Assembly (NCBI GenBank): GCA_013339895.1
Contig: JABACO010000006.1
Span: forward strand, 6,584,087-6,648,086
Direction of reading: 5' to 3'
From: Ephydatia muelleri
Lineage: Eukaryota > Porifera > Demospongiae > Spongillida > Spongillidae
DNA: 64,000 nucleotides
Shown here piece after piece: positions 1 through 11,149 of the stretch. The first letter of the stretch is position 1. Each line of letters begins with the position of its first letter. The position numbers and the translations under genes were made by a program. The notes below the pieces were generated by a model. It did not search any database and was not told the origin of the DNA. It worked only from the letters and a program-made list of their open reading frames with translations.

Positions 1-993
1 TTTGCTGATGTTGCTAAAACTAGAGAAGAGCTGCAGTCTGCAGAAGAAGAAAAAGACACACTACAACAGGTGCTCACATACTGCTCCATGGTGCATGCCA
101 ATTGTGACCAGGAACTTAGAGGGATTGTGGAGCTTTTTGAAGCAACCAGTGAAAAAGTCCAAATGCTGGTATGGCATATATACTAATTTTCAACTTTGCA
201 TCCACTCTGGTTTGCATGCTACTAAATCAGGTCCAAAGGCTGAATATGCTGATGGAGATTTTGAAGAAGGAATTTGATCTAAATGATGGTCCTTTTGTCA
301 AGGGAATAGAAGAAAGCTTAGATGCTATTGGTGTCCACCGGCAGAAATACTTTGGGGGCATTTTTGTTGGCAATCATGTACATAAAATTCTGCAGGTAAG
401 ACACATTACAATAATGCTACATGGATGGTCAAATTTATTGCATACATAGCCATCTAATGTGGAGATGCTGTGCTCTTCCAGCACATACCTTAGGGGTATT
501 TATTCCTGAAGTACATGAGGTGTACACCAAATTCCATTCCATATTATCCAAGTTTGGTCGGTGCCATTCACTGTATGACAGCACCTGTTGTAACACAATG
601 GAATGTTGAGCAATTGGGTAATTCATTATTTCCTAAGATATATAAATAAATGTGCACTTATTGGTGTGTTTTTGTTACATAGGTGAAGCTATCAGGGACT
701 TCTTCACCACTCTTGATAACAACTTTAAGGGAGTTCGCAGGAGTGTGAAAATGCATTTGCTTGAATGCCATATGCAGGAGTGGATTGGCCACCATCATGC
801 AGGATGTGGTCTCATGGGAGAACAAGGGGCCGAGTCTATTCACTCCCAATTTAACAGCCTTGGGTCCATTTATAAAAATATTCCTGACTCCCTTGAGAGA
901 CTCAGGTGCATCATGCAGGACCACTACCTGAAGGTTTCCACTCGCATCAAGAGTGCAAGCCCTCCAAAGCCAACAAGGCAAAAGTCTGTGTGA
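1..993 (+). mobile_element. N-RAG-TP-like transposase, C-terminal part cut by the window edge
   Basis: Four exon-like pieces can be read. Positions 1-170 give an acidic coiled-coil segment ending at a GT donor. Positions 231-395 give a block with the motif FVGNHVHKIL. About 495-600 gives a segment with FHSILSKFGRCHSLY. Positions 682-993 give the last exon with GLMGEQGAESIHSQFN, a basic tail and a stop. The same blocks occur in the same order in the longer element at 42-45 kb and in the minus-strand relics at 11.4-12.8 and 52.9-54.1 kb, so this is one repeated family. The glutamate-rich GEQGAESIH block is the most conserved part and may carry a catalytic acid; that is inference. The third exon has no clean acceptor in the right frame, so the copy is probably decayed. 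The N-terminal half lies outside the window. Confidence 0.6.
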
Positions 994-1655
994 CTATGGC
1001 TAAGATCTATTTTTAATCCTCTGTATTACTATAGATATAGGCTGCTCTCGAACATTTGTGTAAACACACTATCTGAATATGTCGTCGTACGCGGGTGATC
1101 GCGCTAAACACACAATATTCTGAAGGCTAACAACTTCTTGTAGAATACGCGGCACCACCAGTTGACATCAAAATATGAACGAACAACGTACCGTCTTTAC
1201 GCTGTTAAAGTTTCAAGGTACTTTATAAGGGCGGAAACTTTGGCAGGGCCACCTTTATCCTCTTGGGTCGAAAATCGCACTCTGGCTTTGCAGGCTTATG
1301 CAGCTCTCAGGATTGAAAGATAGCGCCAGAGATTCACATTATTAATACCAGTAGACATCGTAGAAACCGACTACAGACAACGTTGGCACTGTAACAAAAC
1401 GCGCTCTATAAAAAGGTCCATTCACAAGAACGGATGTGTTGCTAGGGTTGTAATGAAGTCCGTTGCTATGAAAAAATTTCGTATCAAGGGGCGTAGCCTT
1501 TTTGCCCACTTTTCAATGAAATGAAACAGCCGTGACACTGAAAGGCGTTTGTAACCACTGATAATACAAAGGTTAATTGCGATATCAAGATAATAAACGT
1601 TGCTGTTAGACAGGTTTTACTTGAAGACAAAGAACGGGGGCCAATAAAAGCCTGG
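994..1655. other. No gene seen
   Basis: Non-coding sequence after the transposase stop. I see no open frame, splice structure or clear repeat. Confidence 0.5.
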
Positions 1656-1975
1656 CTTTAACTCCTTTGCACCGTTATTGTGAAATCGGGAAGTACGCTT
1701 CAGAGGTTGGTATAGCAGACGCTAGTAAGAAGTTTCATTTATTCCACGCATGGCATTTGAAGATCACCTACGTGAAGGAGAAAGAGAATCTAAAGGCTCG
1801 CCGCTTGTTAGCCTGTGCAGACGCAAACGAGGCAGACCTACGGTTTTCTTGGTGCGTTCATGGATGTCAGTATGTGACGGCATTGCGTGTCGCTGGTACG
1901 GTGGTGTAGTTAATCGTAAGATAGTTCGCGCTGTTGCAAATGCACTACTATACTGTTCTACAATCCTAGCATAGG
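1655..1975 (+). pseudogene. Fragment of a pogo/Tigger-like transposase N-terminal region
   Basis: One frame reads EIGKYASEVGIADASKKF, which resembles the helix-turn-helix start of pogo/Tigger-like element proteins common in sponges and cnidarians. A second overlapping frame then reads RKRGRPT followed by GGVVNRKIVRAVANALL, which resembles the next conserved block (a GRP hook, then a second helical segment). The two blocks lie in different frames, so at least one frameshift separates them, and no catalytic domain follows. It would have bound the ends of its own transposon. The assignment is from motif memory only. Confidence 0.4.
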
Positions 1976-2094
1976 CCTATAGGTAATGAAAGTGGAGAGC
2001 ATGTCGCTATAACCACGGTGGTATCAAGATCTATCTTCCGGAAATTGGATTACATGCACAAAACGAAAAGGCACAAAGACTGCAAAAAAAACCA

Positions 2095-2272
2095 GATGGT
2101 GGTTTCTCCAGGCCAGTCTGCCCTTCCAAATGATGGTTTGCTTTGGTGTTTCTCCAGGCCAGCCTGCCTTCCAAATGGTAGTTGCTGTGGTGTTTCTCCA
2201 GGCCAGTCTGCCCTTCCAAATGGTGGTTACTGTGGTGTTTCTTTAGGCCTTTCTGCCCTTCCAAATGGTGTA
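2095..2272. repeat. Minisatellite, about 45-bp unit, four copies
   Basis: Four imperfect head-to-tail copies share the core TTTCTCCAGGCCAGTCTGCC followed by CTTCCAAATGG. The open frames over it on both strands simply translate the repeat. Confidence 0.8.
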
Positions 2273-2285
2273 TCTCCAAGCTAGT

Positions 2286-2322
2286 TTTCGGTCCGGGGGA
2301 TCGTATTCCCTAGGGAATACGT

Positions 2323-2354
<32 letters not shown>

Positions 2355-2398
2355 CGGACCCAAGGAATACGATCCGTCTAGGAATACCGTCCTGGGGA
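2286..2398. repeat. CCCTAGGG hairpin repeat with a 30-base C run
   Basis: The palindrome ATTCCCTAGGGAAT is embedded in GGTCCGGGGG-type sequence and is followed by 30 C residues at 2324-2353. A second half-copy follows (GGAATACGATCC, then CTAGGAATACCGTCC). Relatives lie at 6.4, 33.9 and 48.1 kb. Confidence 0.7.
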
Positions 2399-2404
2399 GG
2401 AGGC

Positions 2405-2690
2405 GGACTCGACGATATTTGTTGAATAAAGGTTTGAATTTTTATAACAACAGGCAAGATTGAAGGTATTTGTCACAGTAATTCAGGCGTCTGATTGCGT
2501 AGCATTGCGAATCACGTAAGTTAGGGAACCAACGGGTGTTTAGGGTTGTGGTCTTAAAGAGCGCACGTGATTCAGTAGTATATCGCATCGTGCTGTGTAA
2601 TTTGCATAGTACTATTATATCTGGTTGCATCGGCTACCTGCTGTCTTCCTTCCCCCCGCGTCCGTATAACATGGTGTCAGAAACAGGCAG
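2405..2690 (+). other. Possible Ty3/gypsy LTR end and primer-binding site
   Basis: This stretch ends with TGGTGTCAGAAACAGG at about 2671-2686. That resembles the TGGTGTCAGAA primer-binding sites found just inside the 5' LTR of many Ty3/gypsy elements. Gypsy reverse-transcriptase sequence follows directly, which supports the reading. No matching second LTR with certain ends was found in the window. Confidence 0.35.
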
Positions 2691-3720
2691 TTGAGAGCAA
2701 GTTAGCAGAGATGGAGAAAGCAGGGATCGATCATTGCTCGGGTGGATACTCCCACCGATTGGATTAGCAACAGACAGCAGTATGGAAAGCGGATAATATT
2801 CCTGGACCCGCGAGATTTAAACAAGGCAGTGAAGCTCAATCATTTTGGGATGCCCACCTTAGATGATCTCTGCCAAGGCTAGTGGGTGCCAAAGTGTTCA
2901 GCATACTAGATGCCAAAGATGGCTTTCTGCACGTGAAGCTCTCTGAAGAAAGCAGTTTTCTCACAACGTTTTGGGGCCCCCAATGTTGGTACAGATGGTG
3001 GCATCTACCATTTGGGTTCGGCTCCGCACCTGAGGAGTTGGCATTGACGAAGTAGCAGTTGTGGCGGATGACATTTTAATTTTTGGGAAGGGGACAACAT
3101 GAAGGAGGCACAGTGTCATCATGACGAGGCTCTACTGAGGGTGTTGCAATGAGCACAGGAGTCTAATATCAATTTGAACCAAGCTCCAACTCCACTTACC
3201 TGAGTTAGTGTATATTGGCCACCAGGTTTCAGCAGCAGGAATTAAGGTGGATGCTGCCAAAGTGGCAGCGATCAAACAGATGCCCATTCTATAGTCAGTA
3301 CCAGATGTTCGCAGATATTTAGGCATGGGCAACTACTTGGCTCGATTCATCCCTATTGTCCCAAGTAAGTGAACCCCTTTGGAAACTGCTGGAGGTGGAC
3401 CGAGATTTTTAATGGGGCGATGCTGAGCAGAAGGCTTTTGTGGATCTGAAGACCTTGATACGTGAAGACCAGTTATTACATTTCTTTGATGTCGCCAAGC
3501 CAGTGGTCATTCAGTGTGACGCTAGCACAGAGGGTTTGGGGCAACTCTGATGCAGGGGTGAAGGCCTGTTTCGTCAGCATCCAGGTCACTAACGTAATCA
3601 GAAAAGAACTATGTGGCCATTGAACTGGTGTGCCTTGCCACAGTGTTTGCTTGTCGCAAGTTTGACCAGTTCATATACGGAAAGCGGGTGAGAATATTAT
3701 TTTACTTGGAATAATTCCTG
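2691..3720 (+). pseudogene. Ty3/gypsy pol remnant: reverse transcriptase and RNase H
   Basis: Frameshifted blocks appear in the family's order. A segment reading FLDPRDLNKAVK starts at about 2800. SILDAKDGFLHVKL at about 2900 carries the first catalytic aspartate. LPFGFGSAPEE is at about 3010 and VADDILIFG at about 3065 (the YxDD-equivalent box). GHQVSAAGIKVDAAKV is at about 3220 and RRYLGMGNYLARFIP at about 3310. The RNase H start VIQCDAST is at about 3510. The order is complete but the frame changes several times, so it cannot encode a working polymerase. Gag, protease and integrase are missing here. The piece runs directly into CACTA-like sequence at about 3720. Confidence 0.75.
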
Positions 3721-5290
3721 GACTATCTGAACCCCAAAAAATAATGAATTTCTACTTGGGACCCTTTGTTAGAGACATGCATGCTTGAATTTTTGGAAGG
3801 GGACAAAATTTGGCATGAGATTTCTCAAAAGTTTGTTACCATTAAAATGGCTTTAATTTCTGTTATGTGTGATATACCTGCTGCGAGAAAAATATGTGGC
3901 TTTGCTGGGCACAGTGCTGTTCATGGTTGCTCAAAATGCTTAAAAAAATTCAAGCATGGTTACTTGATAATAAGCTGGATTACTCTGGATACGATTGAGA
4001 CTCATGGAAACTCAAACTGATGATGATTATAAAATCCATTCTCAGCAATATTTAAAGGCTTCGACAAAAGCAATGAGAAAAAGTGTTATTTCTCAATATG
4101 GTGTGTGATAGATACTCTTTGCTCATATAACTTCCATATTTCAATATTGTTCGTATGCATGTGATAGATCCAATGCACAATCTCTTACTAGGTACGCCTA
4201 AACACATGATGAACACATGGATCCAGGATAACATATTATTCAAACCTCAACTGAATGGTATATCAAAGGTAGCAGCATTGATTAGTGTACCAAGCTGCAT
4301 TGGCAGAATTCCCTCTAAAATCTTGCTGCTGACCAGTGGAAAAACTGGACTCTGATATATTCAGTGATTTGTCTCAAGGACAAACTAGCAAGGAATCATT
4401 TTCAATGTTGGCTGATGTTTGTGAGAGCACGCTCTATTTTAGTTTTTCTCTCAATTTCAAAACTAAGTTTGGATGCTGCAGATCAATATTTGCTTCAGTT
4501 TTGCAAATTGTTTCACACATTGTATGGTGCACAGCACTGTACAGTAAATATGCATTACATCTGTAACTCATTTTAGATTATGGACCAGTGTATAGTTTTT
4601 GGTGCTTTTCCTTTGAAAGGCTGAATGGTATTGTTGGTGACTATTACACTAACAACCAAATATATAGAAGTTCGATTCATGATAAAGTTTCTAATGCCTC
4701 AACAGGCTATGACAATTCATCTTACCACATACATGGCCAACTTGCGACGTAAGATAATTGAGTCTTCAAAGAACTGTCGAAATGCAGTGAGCCAGAATTG
4801 TGTTTCTCTCTGCACATCGCTAGTAAAAATCATATTTGCCAGTAGCTGTGCTGAAGAAACTGGACTGTAGCATACACACATAATCAATGGGAGCTCTTTG
4901 TCACCCATTTCATACCAAATCATCATCTACTCCATGTCTGACTCTTTGAATGATAGTACATGACTGCCACCATGCGTTTGCTTGCAGCAGCTTGATCAGA
5001 AGCTACGGCAAAAAGGAAGGAAAATTATTGACATGTGCATTCAAATTAAAGGGTGTCATGCAAAATACGATTACCTTTGTGTACCACCGGGTACAGCTAG
5101 ATGAGGGAATTTGCTCCTCTGGTCCCCTTCCTTCCTAAAGGTCTACAAATTCCAAGCCAATATTGGTAGTATACACGTATTCAGCAATTGTATTATGGGT
5201 GCATTTCTTCATTTTTTTTCATTTGTTTGCAGTCTAAAGCAAATAACAGATGGTAGAACCTTCAATTTCATCCGTATACACATGCATACA
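3721..5290 (+). pseudogene. CACTA (En/Spm)-like transposase remnant
   Basis: Degenerate blocks follow the order of tnp2-type transposases. A segment with CDIPAARKICGFAGHSAVHGC at about 3870-3935 is the zinc-binding CGF-GHSA-GC box. DPMHNLLLGTPKHM at about 4164-4210 is the family's strongest signature. A helical block with HFQCWLMFVRA at about 4395 follows, then YGPVYSFWCFPFERLNGI at about 4578-4630. The frame shifts several times and stops interrupt it. A further reading with YHRVQLDEGI and FLKVYKFQANIGS at about 5085-5165 may be the C-terminal part. The enzyme would cut and move its own element. This copy is dead. Confidence 0.65.
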
Positions 5291-6170
5291 ATGTATCAGT
5301 TTCACTTCTGATGTACACTAATAGTTTTATATGTGACATGTATTAACAGTGCTGCATCCAGCTAATAGTATAAACAGTCAATGTGCTTTTGATGTTACAA
5401 GTAAGAACATATATCTCCTGTTATAGAAGCCAAGCAGACCAGCTTTGCCAGATGAGAGTTTTTTCATCATCTTACTGGTCAGTAGGGATGTCTTGTCATA
5501 TTTTGCTTTTTAAATTTTCTTGATTCATTCATATTTTGTCCCTATTGGCATTGAGACTACATCAGTACTTCATAGAACTTGGTCATTGCCTTCGTGCTTC
5601 AACTGGGGAGCAGAAGACACACTCCGCATTCCTGTTCCTTCAATCAATGGGACTCATGCTTTGGGCATTGTTTCTGTTAAAATATGATTCATTTTATTTC
5701 TCTTTGTGCCATTTCAACTGTTATAGTTTTTAGTAGCAGCGAGTGATAATGGTATAGAATACAGTTGGATAATATTACATTGTTTACATTGTCTCGTACA
5801 TTCACACGCCTCTAAACAGGTGTCAAATTTAAATTAATGGTATGTAACTGAAACATTCGAAACTCGAGTGAAACCTTCGAATTTGAACAATTTACTATCC
5901 GCCTGCAAATAAGCACATAATCCAGCAACACAGAACTAAAGAACTAAATAAAGAGATTTGATACAATGTGACTAAGCTAGCTATAGGTGCACGCCATGTG
6001 AATGTATTTAAAGGTTAGAACATACTCTACGTAGTTATATAGATGTCATTACTGTAAAAAAGCATTTGGGAAAAAACACAGCCTTAAGTCCACGTCAGAA
6101 ACCTTTCTAACCAAGTGAGCAGTGCCACTGTCCCCTCGAAAGAACAACCGGGGAAAACTGTGGAGCTAGG
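5291..6170. other. No gene recognised
   Basis: AT-rich sequence with short open frames that match nothing I recognise. It may include the decayed tail of the CACTA-like element. Confidence 0.4.
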
Positions 6171-6403
6171 GAATAGAGGAGTTGCATTGACGTCACGCGC
6201 GCCTTGCATTGTTTAGTTACATCATATGTATGCTGCTATTTATGTATACGGCACGCTATAAATATGTACCACGTGAGCGTATGCCGCCGCCTTCTATCGT
6301 TCCCGTCCGGTTATTGTTTATCTCGTACCCACGCAGCGCATATTTATAGTAACATACTTAGTGATGTAAGATGCGCGCGACGTCACATGCAACTCCTCTA
6401 TTC
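6171..6403. mobile_element. MITE, 233 bp, with long terminal inverted repeats
   Basis: The left end GAATAGAGGAGTTGCA (6171-6186) is repeated in inverse at the right end (6388-6403). The similarity continues inward through GACGTCA and CGCGCG to about 33 bp per arm. It has no coding capacity, so another element must have moved it. The left arm contains a complete CRE octamer (TGACGTCA). Confidence 0.75.
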
Positions 6404-6560
6404 GGTTCCGAGGGGGGAGGGGACCGTATTCCCTAGGGAATTAAGTCCGGTTAAATGGTTTTGGGCACGCAGGGAACTTGGTCCGGGGGGCCGTATTCCC
6501 TAGTGAGATAGTTCGGGAGGACCGTATTCCCTAGAGAATACGGTCCCCCGGACCGTAATG
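6404..6560. repeat. CCCTAGGG hairpin repeat cluster
   Basis: Three successive copies of GGACCGTATTCCCTAG lie here, the last completed as a near-perfect palindrome (GACCGTATTCCCTAGAG then AATACGGTC). They are separated by GGTCCGGGG spacers. The repeat abuts the MITE at 6171-6403. Confidence 0.75.
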
Positions 6561-7589
6561 CCTATGACGCCGGCCTCTTCAGCTGAAATGGACATATGCA
6601 TACTGCTGAATTATAACAGGCTGGTTGGAATCTACATTTACAAATCTTGAATTTACTCTTAGGATATACATGTTGAGATATCGTTTTCTCGATGTTAAAA
6701 TCAAATTTAAATACTCACAGGTGGACGGACGATGTAGCCGTTGTCAGACATGAGGATTGAAAACAATATCATAAAACTGTTGGATTTCACAACTATCATC
6801 AATGAACTCGCTGCCATGAAATCTACAAAATGCAATCTGCACCTGGCGAAACAGTTCCACTGATTCAGTACTGTGTTTATAATTAAGTGGTTAATTTATT
6901 ATTCAGTCAATTCAAATGTTTTTTTTTTAAATAGCATGCATTTCATGACTCGCACGATCGAGCGTCATTGCACAGTACTTAATAATTATAATTTAAAGGG
7001 CCCCACAGTGATACTTGGCCCTGGGTGTTAAGACTAGTGGGGTCGCTAAAATGCCAATTCTCGTGGTTACTGTTGCGGAGCGGATAAAAGCATCAAACTT
7101 GTTACATAGCTTTCTTGGTATTATTCGCATTGGAGCCCTTCTCAGTTATTTTGCCTAAAATACAAAGCACATGAAGTAGCTATTTAGCAAGATTGCGTTT
7201 CATTACTATAATACAATGTTATAAACATGGCCGCCTTTCCTTACGTATTAAGAGATCGGTAACGTTACAAATTAGAGCATTTGGAGAATTTCTGCATTAT
7301 TTGCCAGGAAAACACACAGGAAGCCTTAACATGCCCTTTGTTAAGCAGAGTTGCTGTTTTTGGCAAAGCAGTTTCGTGACATATAGACGCTTTACTTACT
7401 AAACTGCATTTTGGGAACAATGTGAGTGCAAATGAATTTCTTGCCCATTGTGTATCTTGGCACAAATCATGCCACTTAAAGTACAACAATTCTAAGCTAA
7501 TGAAGGCAAAAAAAAAAAAACAAACGGATGTACTGGTCTAAGAGATACTAATATATGATTCTGAAGATGACAGGAGAAGAATTAAGCGA
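6561..7589. other. No gene recognised
   Basis: AT-rich non-coding sequence with short A and T runs. The short open frames here have no recognisable motif. Confidence 0.45.
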
Positions 7590-7930
7590 AAGGCGTTAAA
7601 CATTTAGAACTGTTTATTCTGCGGGAAAGGGGAACAAGAAGGTGAACTCCATCAAATCGTGATGCTTGATGCTGACAGTAATGTGCGGGCAATCATTACA
7701 GAACTAAATGATCTTCAACTTGTAAGTAGAATTGTATACCGGGTGTCCACGAAAGAACGCAATGCTTTTGAACGGGAATAACATTTGATAGATTGCGTTC
7801 TTTCGTGGACACCCGGTATGATCTGATTGAAATGGAAGTGAAGTATCGTCTGAAATTCATGGTTAATCTACGAAATCGATATCACAGTCTTATCAGGAAG
7901 TCAGATAAAGAGATATTTACTAGCCCTATT
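7590..7930 (+). pseudogene. N-terminal fragment of an invertebrate element protein (CxxCGK family)
   Basis: The reading CLFCGKGEQEG followed by LHQIVMLDADSNVRAIITEL starts at about 7606. After an 80-bp MITE it continues as DLIEMEVKYRLKFMVNLRNRY at about 7822. This resembles the start of a large protein family seen repeatedly in coral and sponge genomes: a CxxCGK knuckle, then a segment on element turnover of unknown role. The C-terminal part of the same family is at 9310-9745, so the two pieces probably belonged to one gene later split by gypsy sequence at 8.0-9.3 kb. The function is not known. Confidence 0.45.
7738..7817. mobile_element. 80-bp MITE with perfect 26-bp inverted repeats
   Basis: The left arm 7738-7763 (starting ACCGGGTGTCC) and the right arm 7792-7817 are exact reverse complements, with 28 nt between them. 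AT flanks both sides, consistent with a 2-bp target duplication. It interrupts the reading frame of the protein fragment at 7590-7930, so it is the younger insertion. Confidence 0.8.
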
Positions 7931-7984
7931 TTCTAAACCACAACCGAAAGGTGCATCAAAGTTAAGCAAGGCCAAACAATTAGG

Positions 7985-8575
7985 GTATTTCAAAACAATG
8001 CACCACTTTTTGGCAAAATGTACACCGCAATGCAAAGTCGGAAAATGGACTTAAACGAGTTCTTTGCACATGAAATACAGGCTTTCCCACCACATCTCTT
8101 TCAGACTTGGGTAATCTCCATTATCTCCTCACTGAATGGTATCGGTGAGGACAAAAAGGCAGAGATACTACTTAGCGTAATTGGACCCAAGACGTACGGG
8201 GTGCTGAGGAATATTCTTCTAGGCCACAAGAGAAGAAGTTCAGCGAAGTGACAGAGGTGTTAATACGCCATTTTGAGCCGAAACTTATTGTTATTGCTGA
8301 GCGGTTTAATTTTCACCGCCGTAGTCAATTGGTGGGGGAAAGTATAACGGAATACGTGGCAGAGCTACGATGTCTAGCTAGAAACTGCCAGTTTGGAGAT
8401 TTTCTGGACGGAGCTTTGGCGTCATCGTTTGGTGTGTGGATTACAGAACGAAGCCATACAAAGAAGATTACTGACAGAGGCAAAGCTTACATTCGCGGAT
8501 ACCTTAGAATTAGCCATGGTGCAAGAAGCAGCAGAGTTGCAGGCTGAAACCAAACCTTGAAAGAATGGTTTTAGA
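7985..8575 (+). pseudogene. Ty3/gypsy gag remnant
   Basis: The reading DKKAEILLSVIGPKTYGVLR at about 8151 is followed, after a shift of frame near 8245, by LIRHFEPKLIVIAERFNFHR and GESITEYVAELRCLARNCQF. A further shift near 8450 gives AIQRRLLTEAKLTF and LAMVQEAAELQ. These are the capsid-region blocks of metazoan Ty3/gypsy Gag in the right order. Zinc knuckles, protease and polymerase are deleted; the sequence passes almost directly to the end of pol. Confidence 0.7.
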
Positions 8576-8589
8576 TCAACAAACTAATT

Positions 8590-9050
8590 CATGATAAACA
8601 TGCAAGAGGGAGACAATTTGCGGTGTGTCAGAAAGTAATGGTTCGAAATCTACTCAGTGGGTTTCAGGAGTGATTTCAGAACGGAAGGGACCACTGACCT
8701 ACCTGGTGGAAGTAGAACCAAACCAGTATTGGCGGAGACATGTGGACCATATAAGGGATAAGGGAGATTCTACCTTACGAGAGAGCATTGAGGAAGGGAA
8801 AGGTGTTGGAATACCTGATGGACCATATCAGGCAGATTCAGAAATGGATATTCCAGAGCAAGACACAAATGAACCAGATATGAATGAGCAGTATCCTGAA
8901 ACGGTGGCTGAGCATCCAGTAGTAGAGAACATGGAGTTACCAGTGGCTGAGCATCCTGTAGTGGAAGACGCGGATGAACATGTACATCCACCTGAAACTG
9001 GTATTTGTCGATACCCTCAGCATCAACGTAGACCACCAGACCACTATTGA
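8590..9050 (+). pseudogene. Ty3/gypsy pol C-terminal tail
   Basis: VMVRNLLSG, then WVSGVISERKGPLTYLVEV and YWRRHVDHIRD, are the post-integrase GPY/F-type motif that reads the element's own target preference. A proline- and acid-rich spacer with two HPVVE repeats follows, then RYPQHQRRPPDHY and a stop, which is how many gypsy polyproteins end. The integrase core is missing, so this and the gag piece are the two ends of one internally deleted element. The last 140 codons are open. Confidence 0.7.
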
Positions 9051-9305
9051 GCTAGGGACTGTAATCAGACATTTGAGTGTGAGGGAGTGTAGTGTAGTTG
9101 CATATTCCTATTTATTGCCTGTGCGCATGCGCAGTGGGCGTCTTGTATTTTCAGTTTCTTCATTGCCTGGTTGCACGTGTCATGTGCTTCTAAACTTACT
9201 ATATTATATTCCTGACCTCCAAACTTGCAGGGATTGTATGGCCACAAGTCTATAGTATGTCAGATCAATATGTAGAATCCCTTAATTTCAACAGTCCCAT
9301 GTTAG
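9051..9305. other. Possible 3' LTR remnant
   Basis: After the pol stop a purine-rich stretch (GTGTGAGGGAG) leads into TGTAGTG, which would suit a polypurine tract and LTR start. No second copy with matching ends is in the window, so the LTR is unproven. Confidence 0.3.
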
Positions 9306-9309
9306 CCTG

Positions 9310-9745
9310 CAATCATGACACATGATTGTGGTCCATGTATTGCATGCACTTGAACAGGGGATGAAGACAGTTTTGGTTCGTACAGTGGACAAAGCTGTCA
9401 TTGTCATCTTAGTAGGTGTGTATATGGTAAGTTGGCTACTATTCAACCTTCAGCAGTCATTTGGGACAGGCAAAACCTACACTCTTTACAGCATTGTTAA
9501 CATTTGTACCAGCCTTGGGCATCGTAAATCACAAGCTCTGCCTGTGTTCCGTTGCATTCACAGGTTGTGACACTATTTCATCATTCAGGAAGAAGTCAGC
9601 CTGGAATGCATGGCAGGCCTGTGATGAGGTTACAGAAACATTCATACATCTGGCTTGCAACCCATTTGAGGTTCTCAGTGTTGATTCTCGTCAATTCAAA
9701 TGCTGGGGAGACTGCTATAGACTGGAGAGTTATTGTCACGTGTGC
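9310..9745 (+). pseudogene. C-terminal fragment of an invertebrate element protein (GCDT family)
   Basis: The reading VLHALEQGMKTVLVRTVD then VIVILVGVY starts at about 9325. After frameshifts it gives FGTGKTYTLYSI, then LPVF, TGCDT and KKSAWNAWQACDEVTE. These are the conserved boxes (TVDTDVIV, FGTGK, TGCDT) of a family that is very common in sponge and cnidarian genomes and that I think has a PIN/XPG-nuclease-like layout; that last point is inference. It pairs with the N-terminal fragment at 7590-7930. Confidence 0.55.
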
Positions 9746-9804
9746 ATCACGTGTATAAACCATTAAAACATTTGTTTACCGTGTACGTCACAGAAGGCAG
9801 AGAG

Positions 9805-10719
9805 ATGCACCGATATGCCCAAATATCAAAAGTATTGAGCAAATCTGTTCTGATTGCATTATTTATGGCTGTTTCTGTTGAAACGCATTTACCAAGTACG
9901 TAATACGGGAAGAATCTCTATTTTGATTAGCGCTCAATAGGATTGAAAGAACGATGCTTTTGCCAGAGGGTCTTATTTGACTGCTAATACAAATATAAAT
10001 GTACCTCTTTACTTTGCTGTACATGACCCACCTGCCCTCTTCGATCCGTGGCTGTTTCTTACATGTTAACCGGTCGTGCATGTATTTCATGCGACCGCAA
10101 CCAGGACAGCTTTGCCGTTGCCGATAGGTGAGTGAAGATTTAAAAAGAGGAAGGATCTATGTCATGCACATAATGTTCAGCTGTCGCGTTTCAATTCCGC
10201 AATGATGTCAACGTTGGAGCTAATATCACATGGAAGTCTTTAATGCTGGGATCTTCGTGGAGCGAAGAGCTGGGAGTAGAAGTTCCAGGTAACGGAAGCT
10301 CCGTGCAGGGACGAGTAAGTGACGCATAAATGTACATTGAGATGCTTTGTATTGCATGTGTTAACCTGGTAAAGATCAGCGGACCGTTCGAAGAAATAGG
10401 AGGAAGTTTCCTGATAGAATACAACTCAGGAGACGCGTATTCAACGTGGGGTGGAATAGTAAAAATGTGCACTCTAGTCAAGCAACAAGATGGTACAGGT
10501 CACGTGGCGATGGAAGCTCAATCCCAAGTTCAGGGGCTGTTCATGACGTGTTCATTGAATTCATATGCCATGGAAAGTATAAATCCCACACAGAGTGAGT
10601 TCAATACTCCAAGTGGAAGGGAGAATGCTACACGGAGAGGTGATAGCTGCGCTAACAATCAAGATCCTCTCTTTGTTTTCATGTTGTGCACTGTATTCTA
10701 TTTGTATGCTCAATTCTGA
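9805..10719 (+). CDS. Small secreted beta-rich protein, family copy 1, with hydrophobic C-terminus
   Basis: Three exons join in phase: 9805-9895, 10181-10314 and 10375-10719, giving about 189 residues. Exon 1 starts with ATG and encodes a signal peptide (hydrophobic core SVLIALFMAVSV). The 134-nt exon matches the 134-nt exon of the copies at 14.6, 48.7 and 56.7 kb (shared pattern SSW/SFW, EEL, then GxSxxQGR/Q). The last exon begins with GGSFLIEYNSG and carries the family's two cysteines (KMCTLV and MTCSLN), which may pair. This copy runs about 50 residues further than its relatives and ends in a hydrophobic tail (PLFVFMLCTVFYLYAQF) after a small-residue stretch, like a GPI-anchor signal or a membrane segment. 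It lacks the 24-nt microexon. Family function is not recognised. Confidence 0.65.
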
Positions 10720-11149
10720 ATTCGGGTCCATTCTACTTCAAGAACTGTGATGAATAGACGTAGTTGTCATTTCCCAGATGACCGAACTTATGTATTTTAA
10801 AAAGTGAACGTTTTAACGGCGAACAGAATGTCATTATTGAAAATACTTTAATTGCATGCTATAATGCATGCATAGTTTACACTTGATCATATATGTCTGT
10901 ATACGGCATGTGCCCGTGTGCATGTGCATGTGAGTAAGCAAAATATAAATACATTGCATGCAGTAAAGATGTGAGTGTGTGGGTGGTACGACACATGCAT
11001 GTATTAGATATGAAGTCATCTGTAGGTTGATTGGATAGAATTCATTCAAAAGCATATGTGCATTAGATAGTCAATGTTTTGTAAACAAACATATGCCTAT
11101 TGCAGTCATGGGCAAAGCCTCAGGAGAGCAGCTTTTCTACTGATAAGAA

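Noticed and set aside
2018-2284. Open frames on both strands with CGVSPGQSALPNG-type repeats
   Set aside because: They translate the 45-bp minisatellite.
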